DNA of 64,000 bases from Saccharopolyspora soli (lineage in GTDB: Bacteria > Actinomycetota > Actinomycetes > Mycobacteriales > Pseudonocardiaceae), in assembly GCF_022678645.1 (NCBI RefSeq), contig NZ_JALBWV010000001.1:248001-312000 (forward strand), written 5' to 3'. Shown here in pieces: positions 37,526 to 46,336 of this stretch (its first letter is position 1; every line of letters starts with the position of its first letter). The notes beneath the pieces were generated by a model, which was not told the origin of the DNA, made no database searches, and worked only from the letters and a program-made list of their open reading frames with translations. Both the position numbers and the translations under genes were made by a program.

Positions 37526-37718
37526 CGTCAACGCCCCCTTCGGCCGAGGTCGTCGGGCGACAGGCGGTGTTGGTGTGATGGGTGGGGCATCGTCGCTCCT
37601 GTCCGCGTCAGACCAGACCCGTTGCGCGAAAAGATGTTTCCGGAAGGTTAGGGAGATTTTTCGAGCCACCGGAAGACATTCGGCGATAGAACGTTCGGCT
37701 GGGTCCCATAGACGGGAT

Positions 37719-38660
37719 TTATGATCGCAGCGGTTCCGCGGCTGCGGTGAGGGTTTCCCGCAGCCAGCGGTGCGCCGGATCGTCGTCGAAATTGCGGTGC
37801 CACCAGAACTCCTCGACGACCGGTTCGAGATGCCCTGGCGGGTCGATCATCCGCAGTTGCGCCCCGTCGGCGAACTGGGTCGCCAACCGTTCCTGCAACA
37901 GCGCTATCCGGTTGGTGCCGATGAGGAAGTGCGGGACCGCGCGGTAGCTCTCGACCCGGATCGCGATCCGGGGACGCACGCCCAGCAGGGCGAGCTGCCG
38001 GGGGATCGGGGCAGCTGACGGCGGGCCCTGGTCGCGGTGGTAGGGCACCACCCAGTCCAGCCCGGCGAGGTCGTCCAGGTCCGGGGCGTCCGGCAGCGGG
38101 CTGTCGGCCGACACGAGGCACACCCACCGGTCCTGGAACAGCTCCATGGAGCTGATCTCCGGAATGCGGAACCGATTCACCGGCGGGGAGATCACGCCGT
38201 CGATGAGCCGGATCGACTCGGTGGCGTCCGCGATCAGCGACTCGCCGACCAGTCTGATGTGCAGGCCGATCCGCGGGGCCTGTTCGGCGACCAACCGGGA
38301 GAACCGCTCGCCCAGCACCGCGACGGTGTAGTCGGCCATCAGCAGGGTGAACTCGCGGGTCGAGGTTTCCGGGTTGAACTCCTTGCCGGTGGCGAACAGG
38401 CGTTCCAGCGCGGCGCAGACCACCTCGACCTGCTCGTCCAGCTGCGCGGCGAGGGGAGTGGGCACGTAGCCGCCGCGGCCCCGCACGAGCAGCTCATCGC
38501 CGAAATGCCGACGCAGCCGGGACAGGGCGGCACTCGCCGCGGGCTGGGTGATCCCGATCCGCTCGGCGGCGCGCGTGACGTTGCGCTCCCGGATCAGCTC
38601 GCGCAGCGCGACCAGGAGGTTCAGGTCGAGATTCGCCAGATGTGCACGCCCTCGTGTCAT
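37719..38660 (-). CDS. LysR-family transcriptional regulator
   Basis: A 313-residue LysR protein of the NodD/PcpR-like branch. The helix-turn-helix is LLVALRELIRERNVTRAAER then IGITQPAASAALSRLRRHFG (about 12-52). The effector domain follows (FTLLMADYTVAVLGERFSRL near 105). It is upstream of the IlvD/AcnX operon on the same strand, with a 193-base gap that contains the 8-bp palindrome GAACGTTC, and divergent from the ferredoxin/P450 operon across a 400-base gap. Either could be its target. Confidence 0.88.
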   Translation of the reverse strand: MTRGRAHLANLDLNLLVALRELIRERNVTRAAERIGITQPAASAALSRLRRHFGDELLVRGRGGYVPTPLAAQLDEQVEVVCAALERLFATGKEFNPETSTREFTLLMADYTVAVLGERFSRLVAEQAPRIGLHIRLVGESLIADATESIRLIDGVISPPVNRFRIPEISSMELFQDRWVCLVSADSPLPDAPDLDDLAGLDWVVPYHRDQGPPSAAPIPRQLALLGVRPRIAIRVESYRAVPHFLIGTNRIALLQERLATQFADGAQLRMIDPPGHLEPVVEEFWWHRNFDDDPAHRWLRETLTAAAEPLRS

Positions 38661-39060
38661 CGGCGAACTTTACGTCGCGGTCCGCGACGGCGGGAAGAAC
38701 CGCGAGTTGCGCTGGTCGTCGGGTCAGGGCGTACTGGCTGTCCACAGTGGTCGTTAGGTGTGGAAGTCCTTTGGCTCGCGGGGATTTTCTTCGTTGATCG
38801 TGTTTTGTTCCGGATGGTTCGGCCAGGTCGGCCCGTGGTCATCTAGTCGTCAATGGATATGATTATTTCAGTATTGAATGAAATTAATCCCGATGTGGAA
38901 CCCCGAACCGTCGAACCGAGGAGCGCGAGCCCCCGGGCTGGCCGCATGACCATGCGGAAGAGGCGGCCCTCCGCCAGCATGAGACCGGGGGGCGCGTCCG
39001 CCACCCGTCCAGCTCGGGCAGTTGGCCGACGCGTGCGGACGTCGAATGGGGAGGGCCAGG
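38661..39060. promoter_or_regulatory. Divergent gap with an AT-rich dyad (LysR / ferredoxin-P450 operon)
   Basis: A 400-base gap without a convincing gene. At 38861-38889 an unusually AT-rich inverted repeat stands out: GATTATTTCA, eight bases GTATTGAA, then TGAAATTAATC, a 10-bp stem with one extra T. It is about 170 bases before the ferredoxin start and could be an operator. A frame starting in it (MDMIISVLNE) turns Arg-rich and non-coding. Confidence 0.4.
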
Positions 39061-39297
39061 ATGCGGGTTCTCGTCGACCTGAACCGTTGTCAGGCATTCG
39101 CGCAGTGCGTGTTCTTGGCACCGGACGTGTTCACCCTGCACGGCGAGGAAGCCCTGCGCTACCAGTCGCGCGTCGACGAAGCGCACCGCGACGAGGCGTT
39201 GCGGGCCGCTGCCGCCTGCCCGGTCCAGGCAATCCTGGTGGACCGCCTCGACGCCTCCGGCGCGGCTCAGCAGGAGGAGCAGCTCGATGGCCGCTGA
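39061..39297 (+). CDS. [3Fe-4S]-type ferredoxin
   Basis: A 78-residue electron carrier. Cluster ligands are Cys10 and Cys16 (NRCQAFAQCVFLAPDVF) and Cys53 (AAACPVQAI); the fourth Cys of 4Fe-4S ferredoxins is absent, as in the single-cluster 3Fe-4S ferredoxins that serve actinobacterial P450s. The gene overlaps the start of the reductase by 11 bases, and the P450 follows, so the three form one electron-transfer unit. A longer upstream frame is not conserved in character. Confidence 0.9.
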   Translation: MRVLVDLNRCQAFAQCVFLAPDVFTLHGEEALRYQSRVDEAHRDEALRAAAACPVQAILVDRLDASGAAQQEEQLDGR

Positions 39298-40681
39298 CGG
39301 CACCCCGCGCGAGCTCCGCGAGCGCGGCCGGATCGTGATCGTCGGCGCCTCGTTGGCCGGACTGCGCGCCGCCGAGCAGTTGCGCGCGGAAGGGTTCACC
39401 GGATCGCTCACCCTGATCGGGGACGAACCCCACGAGCCCTACGACCGACCACCGCTGTCCAAGCAGGTGTTGCTGGGACGGGTGCGGCCGGAGGACACCG
39501 ATCTTCCCCGGCAGCGGCCGATCGACGCGCAATGGCGGCTCGGCGTGGCGGCCACCGGGCTGGACCGGGACGAGCGCCGGGTTCTGCTCGCGGATGGGGA
39601 CGCCGTCGAGTTCGACCGCCTGCTGATCACCACCGGTGTGCGGTCCCGGCCGTGGCCGCACGAGACCGAGGCCGCGCTGGACGGCGTGTGCGTGCTGCGG
39701 ACCAGGGACGACACCATCCAACTCGCACTTCGGCTGGCCCGGCGGCCCAGCCGGGTGCTGGTCATCGGTGCCGGGTTCACGGGGTCGGAGATCGCCTCGG
39801 TGTGCCGGGAACGAGGGATCCCGGTCACCGTCGCCGAGCGCGGGCAAGCGCCTCTGGTGGGGGCCCTCGGCGGGGTGGTCGGCGACGTGGCGGCGCAACT
39901 GCACCGCGAACACGGGGTCGACCTGCGCTGCGGGGTCATGGTCACCGCGCTGGAAGGCGACGCGGGTGGCAGGCTCCGGCGTGCCCACCTCTCCGACGGC
40001 ACCGTGCTGGACGTCGAGGTGGCCGTGGTGGCGCTCGGCGCGGTGCGCAACACCGCGTGGCTGGCGGGGTCGGGGCTGGCCGCGGGGCCTCGGGGGATCG
40101 CCTGCGACTCCGGGTGCCGGGCCTTCGACGTGCACGGCATCGTCACCGACGACGTGTTCGCCGCTGGCGATGTGGCCCGCACGCCCCACCCGCTGTTCGG
40201 CTACCAGTTCCTCTCGCTGGAGCACTGGGGCAACGCCGTGGCGCAGGCCGAGATCGCGGCGCACAACATGATCAGCACCAGTTCTCAGCGCCGACCGCAC
40301 CTGTGGATGCCGTCCTTCTGGTCATCGCAGTTCGGCGTCAACATCAAGTCCGTTGGCGTGCCGTCGATGGCCGACGAACTCGTCGTGCCCCAGGGCGCGC
40401 TGGCCGACTGCGGGTTCGTCGCCGCCTACGGCTATCAGGGGCGGGTCGTCGCCGCGGTCGGATTCGACCACGCGAAGTGGATGGGCTTCTACGCGCGGCT
40501 GATCGAGCAGGCCGCTTCGTTCCCGCCCGATTTCCCCTGCGTGGGGCAGCGATCGGAAGGGCTGCGGCCGGTGCCTGCCCGGTTCCCCGACCCAGCACTT
40601 CCCACCCACGGCCCCACCGTCACCCTGACCGGCCATTCGCCCAGCGATCGGCGAGTCGTCTTCACGCCGCTGCGCGCCTGA
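39287..40681 (+). CDS. FAD-dependent ferredoxin reductase
   Basis: A 464-residue flavoprotein that passes electrons from NAD(P)H to the ferredoxin. The FAD loop is VIVGASLAGLRAAEQLR near 18, followed by HEPYDRPPLSK near 48, the NAD(P)H-binding loop VLVIGAGFTGSEIASV near 160, and the second FAD motif DDVFAAGDVAR near 290. The C-terminal reductase domain includes FWSSQFGVNIKSVG. A GGAGGAG ribosome site lies within the end of the ferredoxin gene. Typical of putidaredoxin-reductase-like partners of class I P450 systems. Confidence 0.92.
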   Translation: MAADGTPRELRERGRIVIVGASLAGLRAAEQLRAEGFTGSLTLIGDEPHEPYDRPPLSKQVLLGRVRPEDTDLPRQRPIDAQWRLGVAATGLDRDERRVLLADGDAVEFDRLLITTGVRSRPWPHETEAALDGVCVLRTRDDTIQLALRLARRPSRVLVIGAGFTGSEIASVCRERGIPVTVAERGQAPLVGALGGVVGDVAAQLHREHGVDLRCGVMVTALEGDAGGRLRRAHLSDGTVLDVEVAVVALGAVRNTAWLAGSGLAAGPRGIACDSGCRAFDVHGIVTDDVFAAGDVARTPHPLFGYQFLSLEHWGNAVAQAEIAAHNMISTSSQRRPHLWMPSFWSSQFGVNIKSVGVPSMADELVVPQGALADCGFVAAYGYQGRVVAAVGFDHAKWMGFYARLIEQAASFPPDFPCVGQRSEGLRPVPARFPDPALPTHGPTVTLTGHSPSDRRVVFTPLRA

Positions 40682-40705
40682 CCGGAATCGCGAGGAGGCC
40701 GTCCC

Positions 40706-41932
40706 ATGTCGTCGACCAGCCCGGTGCGAATGATCACCGATTACGCCATCCGCGCCGATCCCTACCCGACCTTCGCCGAACTCCGCCGGACGCCGGTGGT
40801 GCGGGACGACAGCGGTGCCTACCTGGTCACCACCTACTGGGAGATCCGCAACCTGCTGCACGATCCGCGGATCAGCTCGGATTCCCGCAACCTCGCTCCC
40901 GGCACGCAGCCGCTGCTCGCCACGGGCGACGACGAGACGCTGCCGCCCAGCTTCATCAGGCTGGACCCGCCGGAGCACGACCGGCTGCGCCGCCTGGCGA
41001 TGCGGCCGTTCGGCCCGCCGCACAGCCCCCGGCGCATCCACGACATGCACGGTGAGCTCGTTCGGACCGTCACCGACCTGCTCGACGGGCTTGCTGGCAA
41101 GGACCGGTTCGACGTGGTGGACGACTTCGCCTACCCGTTCCCGGTCACGGTGATCTGCCAGCTGCTGGGCGTGCCGAGGGAGGACGAGCCGCACTTCCGG
41201 AAGCTGGTCGACGTCGTGGTGGCTGGACTCAGCCCGGCCGAGGATCCGGTCGAGCAGCAGCGCTCGGTGCAGCGCGGCCGACTGGAACTCGGGCAGTACC
41301 TGGCCGGGCTGATCGAGGAGCATCGCCGTCACCCCGGCGACGACATGCTCTCCGCGTGGGTCACCGACGAGGGGCCGGAGGGACGGATGTCGCTGGTGGA
41401 GCTGATCAGCACCGCCATCCTGCTGCTGATCGCGGGTCACGAGACCACCGTCAACCTGATCAGCAACGGGATGCTCACCCTGCTGCGCGAGCCAGCGGCC
41501 CTGCAACGGCTGCGGGACAACCCGCTGACCGCGGCGGGCACCGTGGAGGAGTTGCTGCGCTACGAGCCTCCGGTGCAGATGCTGCCCCAGCGCACCACCT
41601 TGGCCGACATCGAAGTGGCGGGCACGATCATCGCCAAGGGCGCGCAGATCTGGCTGCTGCTCGCCTCGGGCAACCGGGACCCGGTGCGCTTCGCCGACCC
41701 GGATCGCTTCGACCCGGCGCGCCAGGACAACCAGCACCTTGGGTTCGGCTTCGGCGTGCACGCGTGCTTCGGCGCACCGCTGGCCCGGTTGGAGGCGCAG
41801 GTCGCGCTGACCGAGATGACCCGTCGGCTGCGCGAGCCCGAGTTGGTCGTGGACCCGCCGCCGTACCGGCCGAGCCCGATCCTGCGCGGCCCCCGCCACC
41901 TGCCCGTGGCCTGCAACGGCATCACCGCCTAG
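40706..41932 (+). CDS. Cytochrome P450
   Basis: A 408-residue bacterial class I P450. The oxygen-activation helix reads LLIAGHETTVNLI near 245, the ExxR motif is EELLRYEPP near 285, and the haem loop is FGFGVHACFGAPLARLE with Cys354 as iron ligand. The N-terminus has the usual DPYPTFAELR. It starts 24 bases after the reductase, completing a ferredoxin/reductase/P450 operon that should be self-sufficient. The substrate is unknown; the nearest cluster (42-48 kb) starts 250 bases on and may or may not be connected. Confidence 0.93.
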   Translation: MSSTSPVRMITDYAIRADPYPTFAELRRTPVVRDDSGAYLVTTYWEIRNLLHDPRISSDSRNLAPGTQPLLATGDDETLPPSFIRLDPPEHDRLRRLAMRPFGPPHSPRRIHDMHGELVRTVTDLLDGLAGKDRFDVVDDFAYPFPVTVICQLLGVPREDEPHFRKLVDVVVAGLSPAEDPVEQQRSVQRGRLELGQYLAGLIEEHRRHPGDDMLSAWVTDEGPEGRMSLVELISTAILLLIAGHETTVNLISNGMLTLLREPAALQRLRDNPLTAAGTVEELLRYEPPVQMLPQRTTLADIEVAGTIIAKGAQIWLLLASGNRDPVRFADPDRFDPARQDNQHLGFGFGVHACFGAPLARLEAQVALTEMTRRLREPELVVDPPPYRPSPILRGPRHLPVACNGITA

Positions 41933-42183
41933 AACTCCTGACGGCGCGCACGAAGCCCACTCGTTGTGGTTCGTTCCGCGCGACGGCGGGGGACTGCCGA
42001 TTTCGCCGAAATCGGCACCGCTGCTGCGGTGGCTCGATCTGCTCGCAGCAATCCGAACGGCAGATCGCCTACGCTGGCATGGGCACTTCCGTCCGGACGA
42101 GAGGTTGTCATGCGCCGATCGATCGCTGCCACCAGGGCCTGGGTCGGCGGGTCGGGCGCTGGCTTGCGTTGTCGGGTCGCGCC

Positions 42184-43014
42184 GTGACCAGGCCGGTCGA
42201 GCTCGATGCGGCCGAGGCGTGGACGCGACTGCTCGGTGTCCGCACCGAGCAGGACGCCCTGGCAGCCGGACTCGTCGAGGACTCCGAGGGCGAATTGCGG
42301 TGGGCGCGCAGCGCTTCGCCGGAGGCGGTGCGGCTCGCCGAGCTCTACCTCCCGTTGTGCCTTGCCGGTCCGCGATACGTCATCGCGCAGCTCGGCCAGA
42401 GCTTGGACGGGTGCATCGCGACCCGCACCGGCGATGCGGTGTTCGTGACGGGTGAAGAGGATCGCTGTCACCTGCACCGCTTGCGGGCGCTGTGCGACGC
42501 GGTGGTCGTCGGTGCGGACACGGCGATCACCGACGATCCGCGGCTGACCGTGCGGGCCTGCACCGGCACGAACCCGGTGCGCGTGGTCCTCGACCACCGC
42601 TGCCGCGTTCCGCACGACAGGCAGGTGTTCACCGACGGTGCCGCACCGACGCTGTGGGTGGTGGGCTGCGGAGATACCGCTGAGCGCCCGGAGGGTGTCG
42701 ACATCGTCCGGATGCCGTGTGACGACGATGGTCATGCACCTGGCCGCATCCTCGACGTGCTCGCCCAGCGTGGCCTCGGCCGCGTCCTGATCGAAGGCGG
42801 CGGAGTGACCGTCTCGCGTTTCCTCCAGGCAGGCGCGCTGAACCGGTTATACGTCACCGTCGCGCCGGTGTTGCTGGGCGACGGCGTGCCCGGCCTGCAC
42901 TTCCGGGGCACCGAACGGATGCGAGATGCGTTGCGGCCGCCGGTGCGGCGAGTTTCCCTCGGCGCCGACACGCTTTTCGAGCTCGACCTGGGGTCGCCCG
43001 CGGCGGAGCAGTAG
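42184..43014 (+). CDS. RibD C-terminal/DHFR-like reductase
   Basis: A 276-residue reductase of the riboflavin-specific (RibD_C) family, which reduces pyrimidine or pterin precursors with NADPH. Diagnostic stretches are AQLGQSLDGCIATRTGDA near 70, LRALCDAVVVGADTAITDDP near 102, and RVLIEGGGVTVSRFL near 200, then YVTVAPVLLGDG. There is no deaminase domain as in full RibD. A ~60-residue N-terminal helical part precedes the core. The start is unsure: GTG at 42184 has no clear ribosome site, and an in-frame ATG lies at 42079. Its last 168 bases overlap the convergent membrane-protein gene. Confidence 0.75.
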   Translation: MTRPVELDAAEAWTRLLGVRTEQDALAAGLVEDSEGELRWARSASPEAVRLAELYLPLCLAGPRYVIAQLGQSLDGCIATRTGDAVFVTGEEDRCHLHRLRALCDAVVVGADTAITDDPRLTVRACTGTNPVRVVLDHRCRVPHDRQVFTDGAAPTLWVVGCGDTAERPEGVDIVRMPCDDDGHAPGRILDVLAQRGLGRVLIEGGGVTVSRFLQAGALNRLYVTVAPVLLGDGVPGLHFRGTERMRDALRPPVRRVSLGADTLFELDLGSPAAEQ

Positions 43015-43890
43015 CACGCCAGCGCCGGGCAGGCTCGCGACGAAGGCGAGCACCCCGTACACCACGGCGACGGTCAAGCCGTGCGTCGCACCCAGGCCTG
43101 CGGCGCCGAAGGCCCAGGCGGTCACGCCTTCGCGAGGTCCCCACCCGCCGACGTTCACCGGTAGCCCCATCGCCAGCAGCGCCAACACCATCAGCGGCAC
43201 CAGTTGGGACACCGGTGCCGAGACTCCTGCCACCCGTGCCGAGACCAGGAACAGCGCGAGGTGCCCGAGCAGGGTCGCTGCGGACAAGATCGCGATACCT
43301 GGCCAGGTGTCGCGTGCGAGCACGCCGCGTATCTCGGTCACGACAGTCGCAACGGCCTGCCGACCCCGCGCGGAGCTGCGGGCCCACGCGATGAACGCGA
43401 CAACGGCTGCGAACAACCCCACCGCCACCGGCACGTATGAAGGGGCAACGATTTCGTGGAGCCAGGAGGGCTGGCTGAGCAGCACCGCCGCTGCGGCCGC
43501 GAAGACGACCACTTGGCCCGCGGTCCGTTCGAGAACCACAGCGCGCACACCACGCCCCAAATCGTCGGCGTGCTGGCCGTGCCGCACTCCGCGGTGGACG
43601 TCGCCGAGCACCCCACCTGGCAGCGTCGCGTTCAGGAACAGCGAGCGGTAGTAATCCGCCACAGCCGTGCCCAACCGCAGGGGGAGTCCGACGCGGCGTG
43701 CCACGAGACACCACCGCCACGCGCTGAACACGGTGGTCAGCAACCCGATTCCCAGCGCAGCGACGACGGCCCCGGCATCGATCACCCGCAGTCCCTCGAC
43801 GAACGCCCCGGTGCCCAGCCGCCACAGCAGTGCCGCCAAGATCGCCAGCCCACCCAGCACCTGCAGCACCGGCCACATCCGCCTGAGCAC
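42847..43890 (-). CDS. Flippase-like membrane protein (LPG-synthase TM domain, PF03706 type)
   Basis: A 347-residue protein with about eight membrane segments, of the AglD/lysylphosphatidylglycerol-synthase transmembrane family, members of which are thought to move or modify lipid-linked molecules. Key stretches are SLFLNATLPGGVLGDVHRG near 83, GQVVVFAAAAAVLL near 125, and GLPVNVGGWGPREGVTAWAFG near 243. The GTG at 43890 lies after GAAGGTC. The last ~55 residues, past the final membrane segment, are charged and encoded opposite the RibD-like gene; they may not be important. Same strand as the methyltransferase and glycosyltransferase upstream. Confidence 0.78.
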   Translation of the reverse strand: MLRRMWPVLQVLGGLAILAALLWRLGTGAFVEGLRVIDAGAVVAALGIGLLTTVFSAWRWCLVARRVGLPLRLGTAVADYYRSLFLNATLPGGVLGDVHRGVRHGQHADDLGRGVRAVVLERTAGQVVVFAAAAAVLLSQPSWLHEIVAPSYVPVAVGLFAAVVAFIAWARSSARGRQAVATVVTEIRGVLARDTWPGIAILSAATLLGHLALFLVSARVAGVSAPVSQLVPLMVLALLAMGLPVNVGGWGPREGVTAWAFGAAGLGATHGLTVAVVYGVLAFVASLPGAGVLLLRRGRPQVELEKRVGAEGNSPHRRPQRISHPFGAPEVQAGHAVAQQHRRDGDV

Positions 43891-44043
43891 GGGACGGAGA
43901 CCTTCGCACCTGTTAGCAATGCCCGCCTGCCCGACAGCGGCGGTCTTGCCTTCGGACGCGCCGGTTCTGCTGGGCTGGAGCGGCAGGTCGTGCGGAATGC
44001 TTCGGATGGACCCACCCTAGCTCGGTTCGAGACCGGCGAGGTT

Positions 44044-44856
44044 TCACGACGGGAGCGCCAGCAAGTCGCGGTGGTGCACCACTACGCGCAGTTCACCCGC
44101 CGCGCATTCCGCGCGCCGACGACGCAGATATCCCCGAGCCTCAGCTCCCAACGCGGGCTGCTGGTCGCAGGCCGCGCGGACCCAACCCTCCAGCCACGCC
44201 ACCAGCAGCGCACCATCGGCCGAACCGAGTCGCCACGGGCTGGGGCAGGTGCGCACTATCGCTCCACGATGCTCGAACGCCTCGGTAGTGGCGTCAACGG
44301 CGTCCGGCCCCAGCAGTCGACGGCCCTGCACGGTTCGGCGCTGATGTGCGTTGAACGCCGACATGAGGACCGCATCGAGTGGGTCAGCGGGATGCAGTTC
44401 GACCTCGCCCACCACGGACAGGGTCAGCAGTGCCGGGCATCGGGCGGTGACGCATGCCGTTGCGAGTCCGTCGACCTCGGCGCGGGTGAGCAGGTCGAGC
44501 AGCGCGGACGCGGTCACCAGTGCGGTGTCGGCGAAATCGGCGTTGTTCAGACTGGTGATGTCGACCTGCTGCGCTTGGACCGCCACCGGAACTCCGCGAG
44601 CATCGCGGAACGTGGCCTGGCTGGCGCGCCGGAGCAGTTCGGGGTCGCGGTCGTGCAGGATCCAGCGCTGCGGTCCGGGTAGCCGTCCGGCCAGCCATCG
44701 ACCCAAGGACCCGGTGCCGGAGCCGAGGTCGCGAACCACCATCGGTGTTGGGAGGGCGGCGCGCAGCGGGGTGAGCAGTTCTGCCGCGCGGGCCGCGGAG
44801 TCGGCGCTTTCCCGCAGTGCGAGCCAATCAGGGGCGAACTCACCGGAGGTGTTCAC
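44044..44856 (-). CDS. SAM-dependent methyltransferase of the pterin-homologue cluster
   Basis: A 270-residue class I methyltransferase. Motif I is VVRDLGSGTGSLGRWLAG near 40, followed by acidic HDRDPELLRRA near 66 and VDITSLNNADFADTALVTAS near 98. The GTG start overlaps the glycosyltransferase stop (GTGA), so the product is made with that enzyme. The acceptor is unknown; given the neighbours, a sugar, lipid or pterin is possible. An extra 20 codons upstream in frame lie inside the glycosyltransferase gene. Confidence 0.78.
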   Translation of the reverse strand: MNTSGEFAPDWLALRESADSAARAAELLTPLRAALPTPMVVRDLGSGTGSLGRWLAGRLPGPQRWILHDRDPELLRRASQATFRDARGVPVAVQAQQVDITSLNNADFADTALVTASALLDLLTRAEVDGLATACVTARCPALLTLSVVGEVELHPADPLDAVLMSAFNAHQRRTVQGRRLLGPDAVDATTEAFEHRGAIVRTCPSPWRLGSADGALLVAWLEGWVRAACDQQPALGAEARGYLRRRRAECAAGELRVVVHHRDLLALPS

Positions 44857-45929
44857 GACGACGTCCGGTGAAGTGTTTCCAGCACACCGGCCAGCGCCCG
44901 CGTTGTTTCCGCCCACCCGCTCAGCGTGTCACGGCGGGACCGCGCGGACGCTCGGAGGCGGTCCCGCAGAGCGGGCTCGGTGAGCCAGCGCCGGAGCGTT
45001 CGCGCGAGCGCTGCGGTGTCGTCGGGCGGGACGAGCAGCCCAGGCACGCTGCCATCCGGTGCGCGACCAAGCGTCTCGGGCACCGCGTCGACGGCCGTCG
45101 CCAGCACCGGAATCCCTCGGGCCAGCGCCTCGGTCACGACCATGCCGTAGGTCTCCGCGCGGGAGGTCAGCACCACGAGATCGGCTTCGTCGTAGGCGGT
45201 GGCCAGTTGCTCGCCCGACAGCGGCCCGACGACCTGAACGCGGTCACCAACGCCGCTTCGGTCGATCAACCGCCGCAATCTCTCGACGTAGCCGAGGTCG
45301 CGGCGCACCGCTCCGGCACACGCGCAGGTCCAGCGTAGGTCGCTGACCTGCGCGAGTGCCCTGACCAGCAAGTCCTGTCCCTTGCGGGGCGTTACGGCCG
45401 CTGGGCAGAGCAACCGGGACGCGCCGTCCGTGCCGCGGGCGAGATCGGCTCGATCGGTGCCCGGAGTGACGACGTGGACTCGCAGCCCGTGCTCCGCAAG
45501 CCGTGCCGCCGCCCACGGGCTGGTCACCACTACCGCGCTCACGGCGCGCAGCGTCGCTTTCTCCCTCGTGTCCAGATCCGCCGCGACCGCCGGAGCCAAC
45601 CCGGTCTCGTCGGCCAGCGGAAGGTGCACCAGCACGGCCAAGCGCAGCCGACGTGCCTGCGGGATCACCACGTCGGGGACGCCGCAGGCCACGAGTCCAT
45701 CCAGGAGCACCACAGCGTCGTCGGGCAGTGCGGCCAGCGTCTTCGCCAACGCCGCACGGGCGACGTCCTCGGGTTGTGGCCACGAGCCTGCGAGGGCGAC
45801 CAGGTGCACGCGCCAGCCGTGCTGTTCGAGGTCCCGGCACACCCGGAGGCCGTAGACGTTGCCCCCGCTCGGCACCGTCGCGTCGTGGACGTCGCCGGGC
45901 AAGACGACGTGGACCTCGGTCGAGTTCAA
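44853..45929 (-). CDS. GT4-family glycosyltransferase
   Basis: A 358-residue GT-B retaining glycosyltransferase. The C-terminal donor domain shows the Glu-x7-Glu motif in [20 protein letters not shown] near 265, with [14 protein letters not shown] near 185 and [14 protein letters not shown] near 240. The N-terminus has the Gly-rich acceptor loop [11 protein letters not shown] near 20. It probably transfers a nucleotide-activated sugar to a cytosolic or lipid acceptor. The rare TTG start overlaps the preceding stop (TTGA) and its own stop overlaps the methyltransferase GTG, a run of coupled genes. Confidence 0.87.
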   Translation of the reverse strand: MNSTEVHVVLPGDVHDATVPSGGNVYGLRVCRDLEQHGWRVHLVALAGSWPQPEDVARAALAKTLAALPDDAVVLLDGLVACGVPDVVIPQARRLRLAVLVHLPLADETGLAPAVAADLDTREKATLRAVSAVVVTSPWAAARLAEHGLRVHVVTPGTDRADLARGTDGASRLLCPAAVTPRKGQDLLVRALAQVSDLRWTCACAGAVRRDLGYVERLRRLIDRSGVGDRVQVVGPLSGEQLATAYDEADLVVLTSRAETYGMVVTEALARGIPVLATAVDAVPETLGRAPDGSVPGLLVPPDDTAALARTLRRWLTEPALRDRLRASARSRRDTLSGWAETTRALAGVLETLHRTSS

Positions 45930-46324
45930 AGCGTTCGTTCGTAGCTCGCCGAGGCGACGTGCGACTCGTGCAGCGTGACCGTGATTCCGCCCAGCCCACG
46001 GGCTCCTTCGCCGAGCGCGCCCGCATGCACCCGATCCACGAGCCGGTCAGCGATGACCTTGGCGAGGAACTCGGTCGAGGTGTTGATCCCCGCGAAGGCG
46101 GGCTCCTCGTCGAGGTTGCGGTAGTTGAGTTCGCCGAGCACGGCGTGGAGTTCCTGGGTGGCCAATCCGATGTCGACGACGATGTTGTCCGCGTCGAGCT
46201 CGGCGCGGCGGAACGTCGCGTCCACCACGAACGTCGCGCCGTGCATGCGCTGCGCGGGACCGAACACCTCGCCGCGGAAGCTGTGCGCCACCATGATGTG
46301 ATCGCGGACGGTGATGCTGAACAA
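45926..46324 (-). CDS. 6-pyruvoyl-tetrahydropterin synthase/QueD homologue with altered active site
   Basis: A 132-residue protein of the T-fold PTPS/QueD family ([15 protein letters not shown] at the start; [16 protein letters not shown] near 79; TVTLHES near 115). Compared with QueD, His14 and His28 remain, but the Cys four residues before the second His is Ala24, the His after HG is Ala30, and the Asp-His pair of the LDHHYLND loop is replaced (LNYRNLDE). The Cys/Asp/His catalytic triad and one zinc ligand are thus missing, so the usual reaction is unlikely. TTG start with GGAGG close by. Confidence 0.78.
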   Translation of the reverse strand: MFSITVRDHIMVAHSFRGEVFGPAQRMHGATFVVDATFRRAELDADNIVVDIGLATQELHAVLGELNYRNLDEEPAFAGINTSTEFLAKVIADRLVDRVHAGALGEGARGLGGITVTLHESHVASASYERTL

Positions 46325-46336
46325 CGATCCTCCAGG

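Noticed and set aside
38853..39338. 161-codon frame beginning MDMIISVLNE before the ferredoxin
   Set aside because: The attractive start is the AT-rich dyad; the rest is Arg/Pro-rich and overlaps the ferredoxin gene out of frame.
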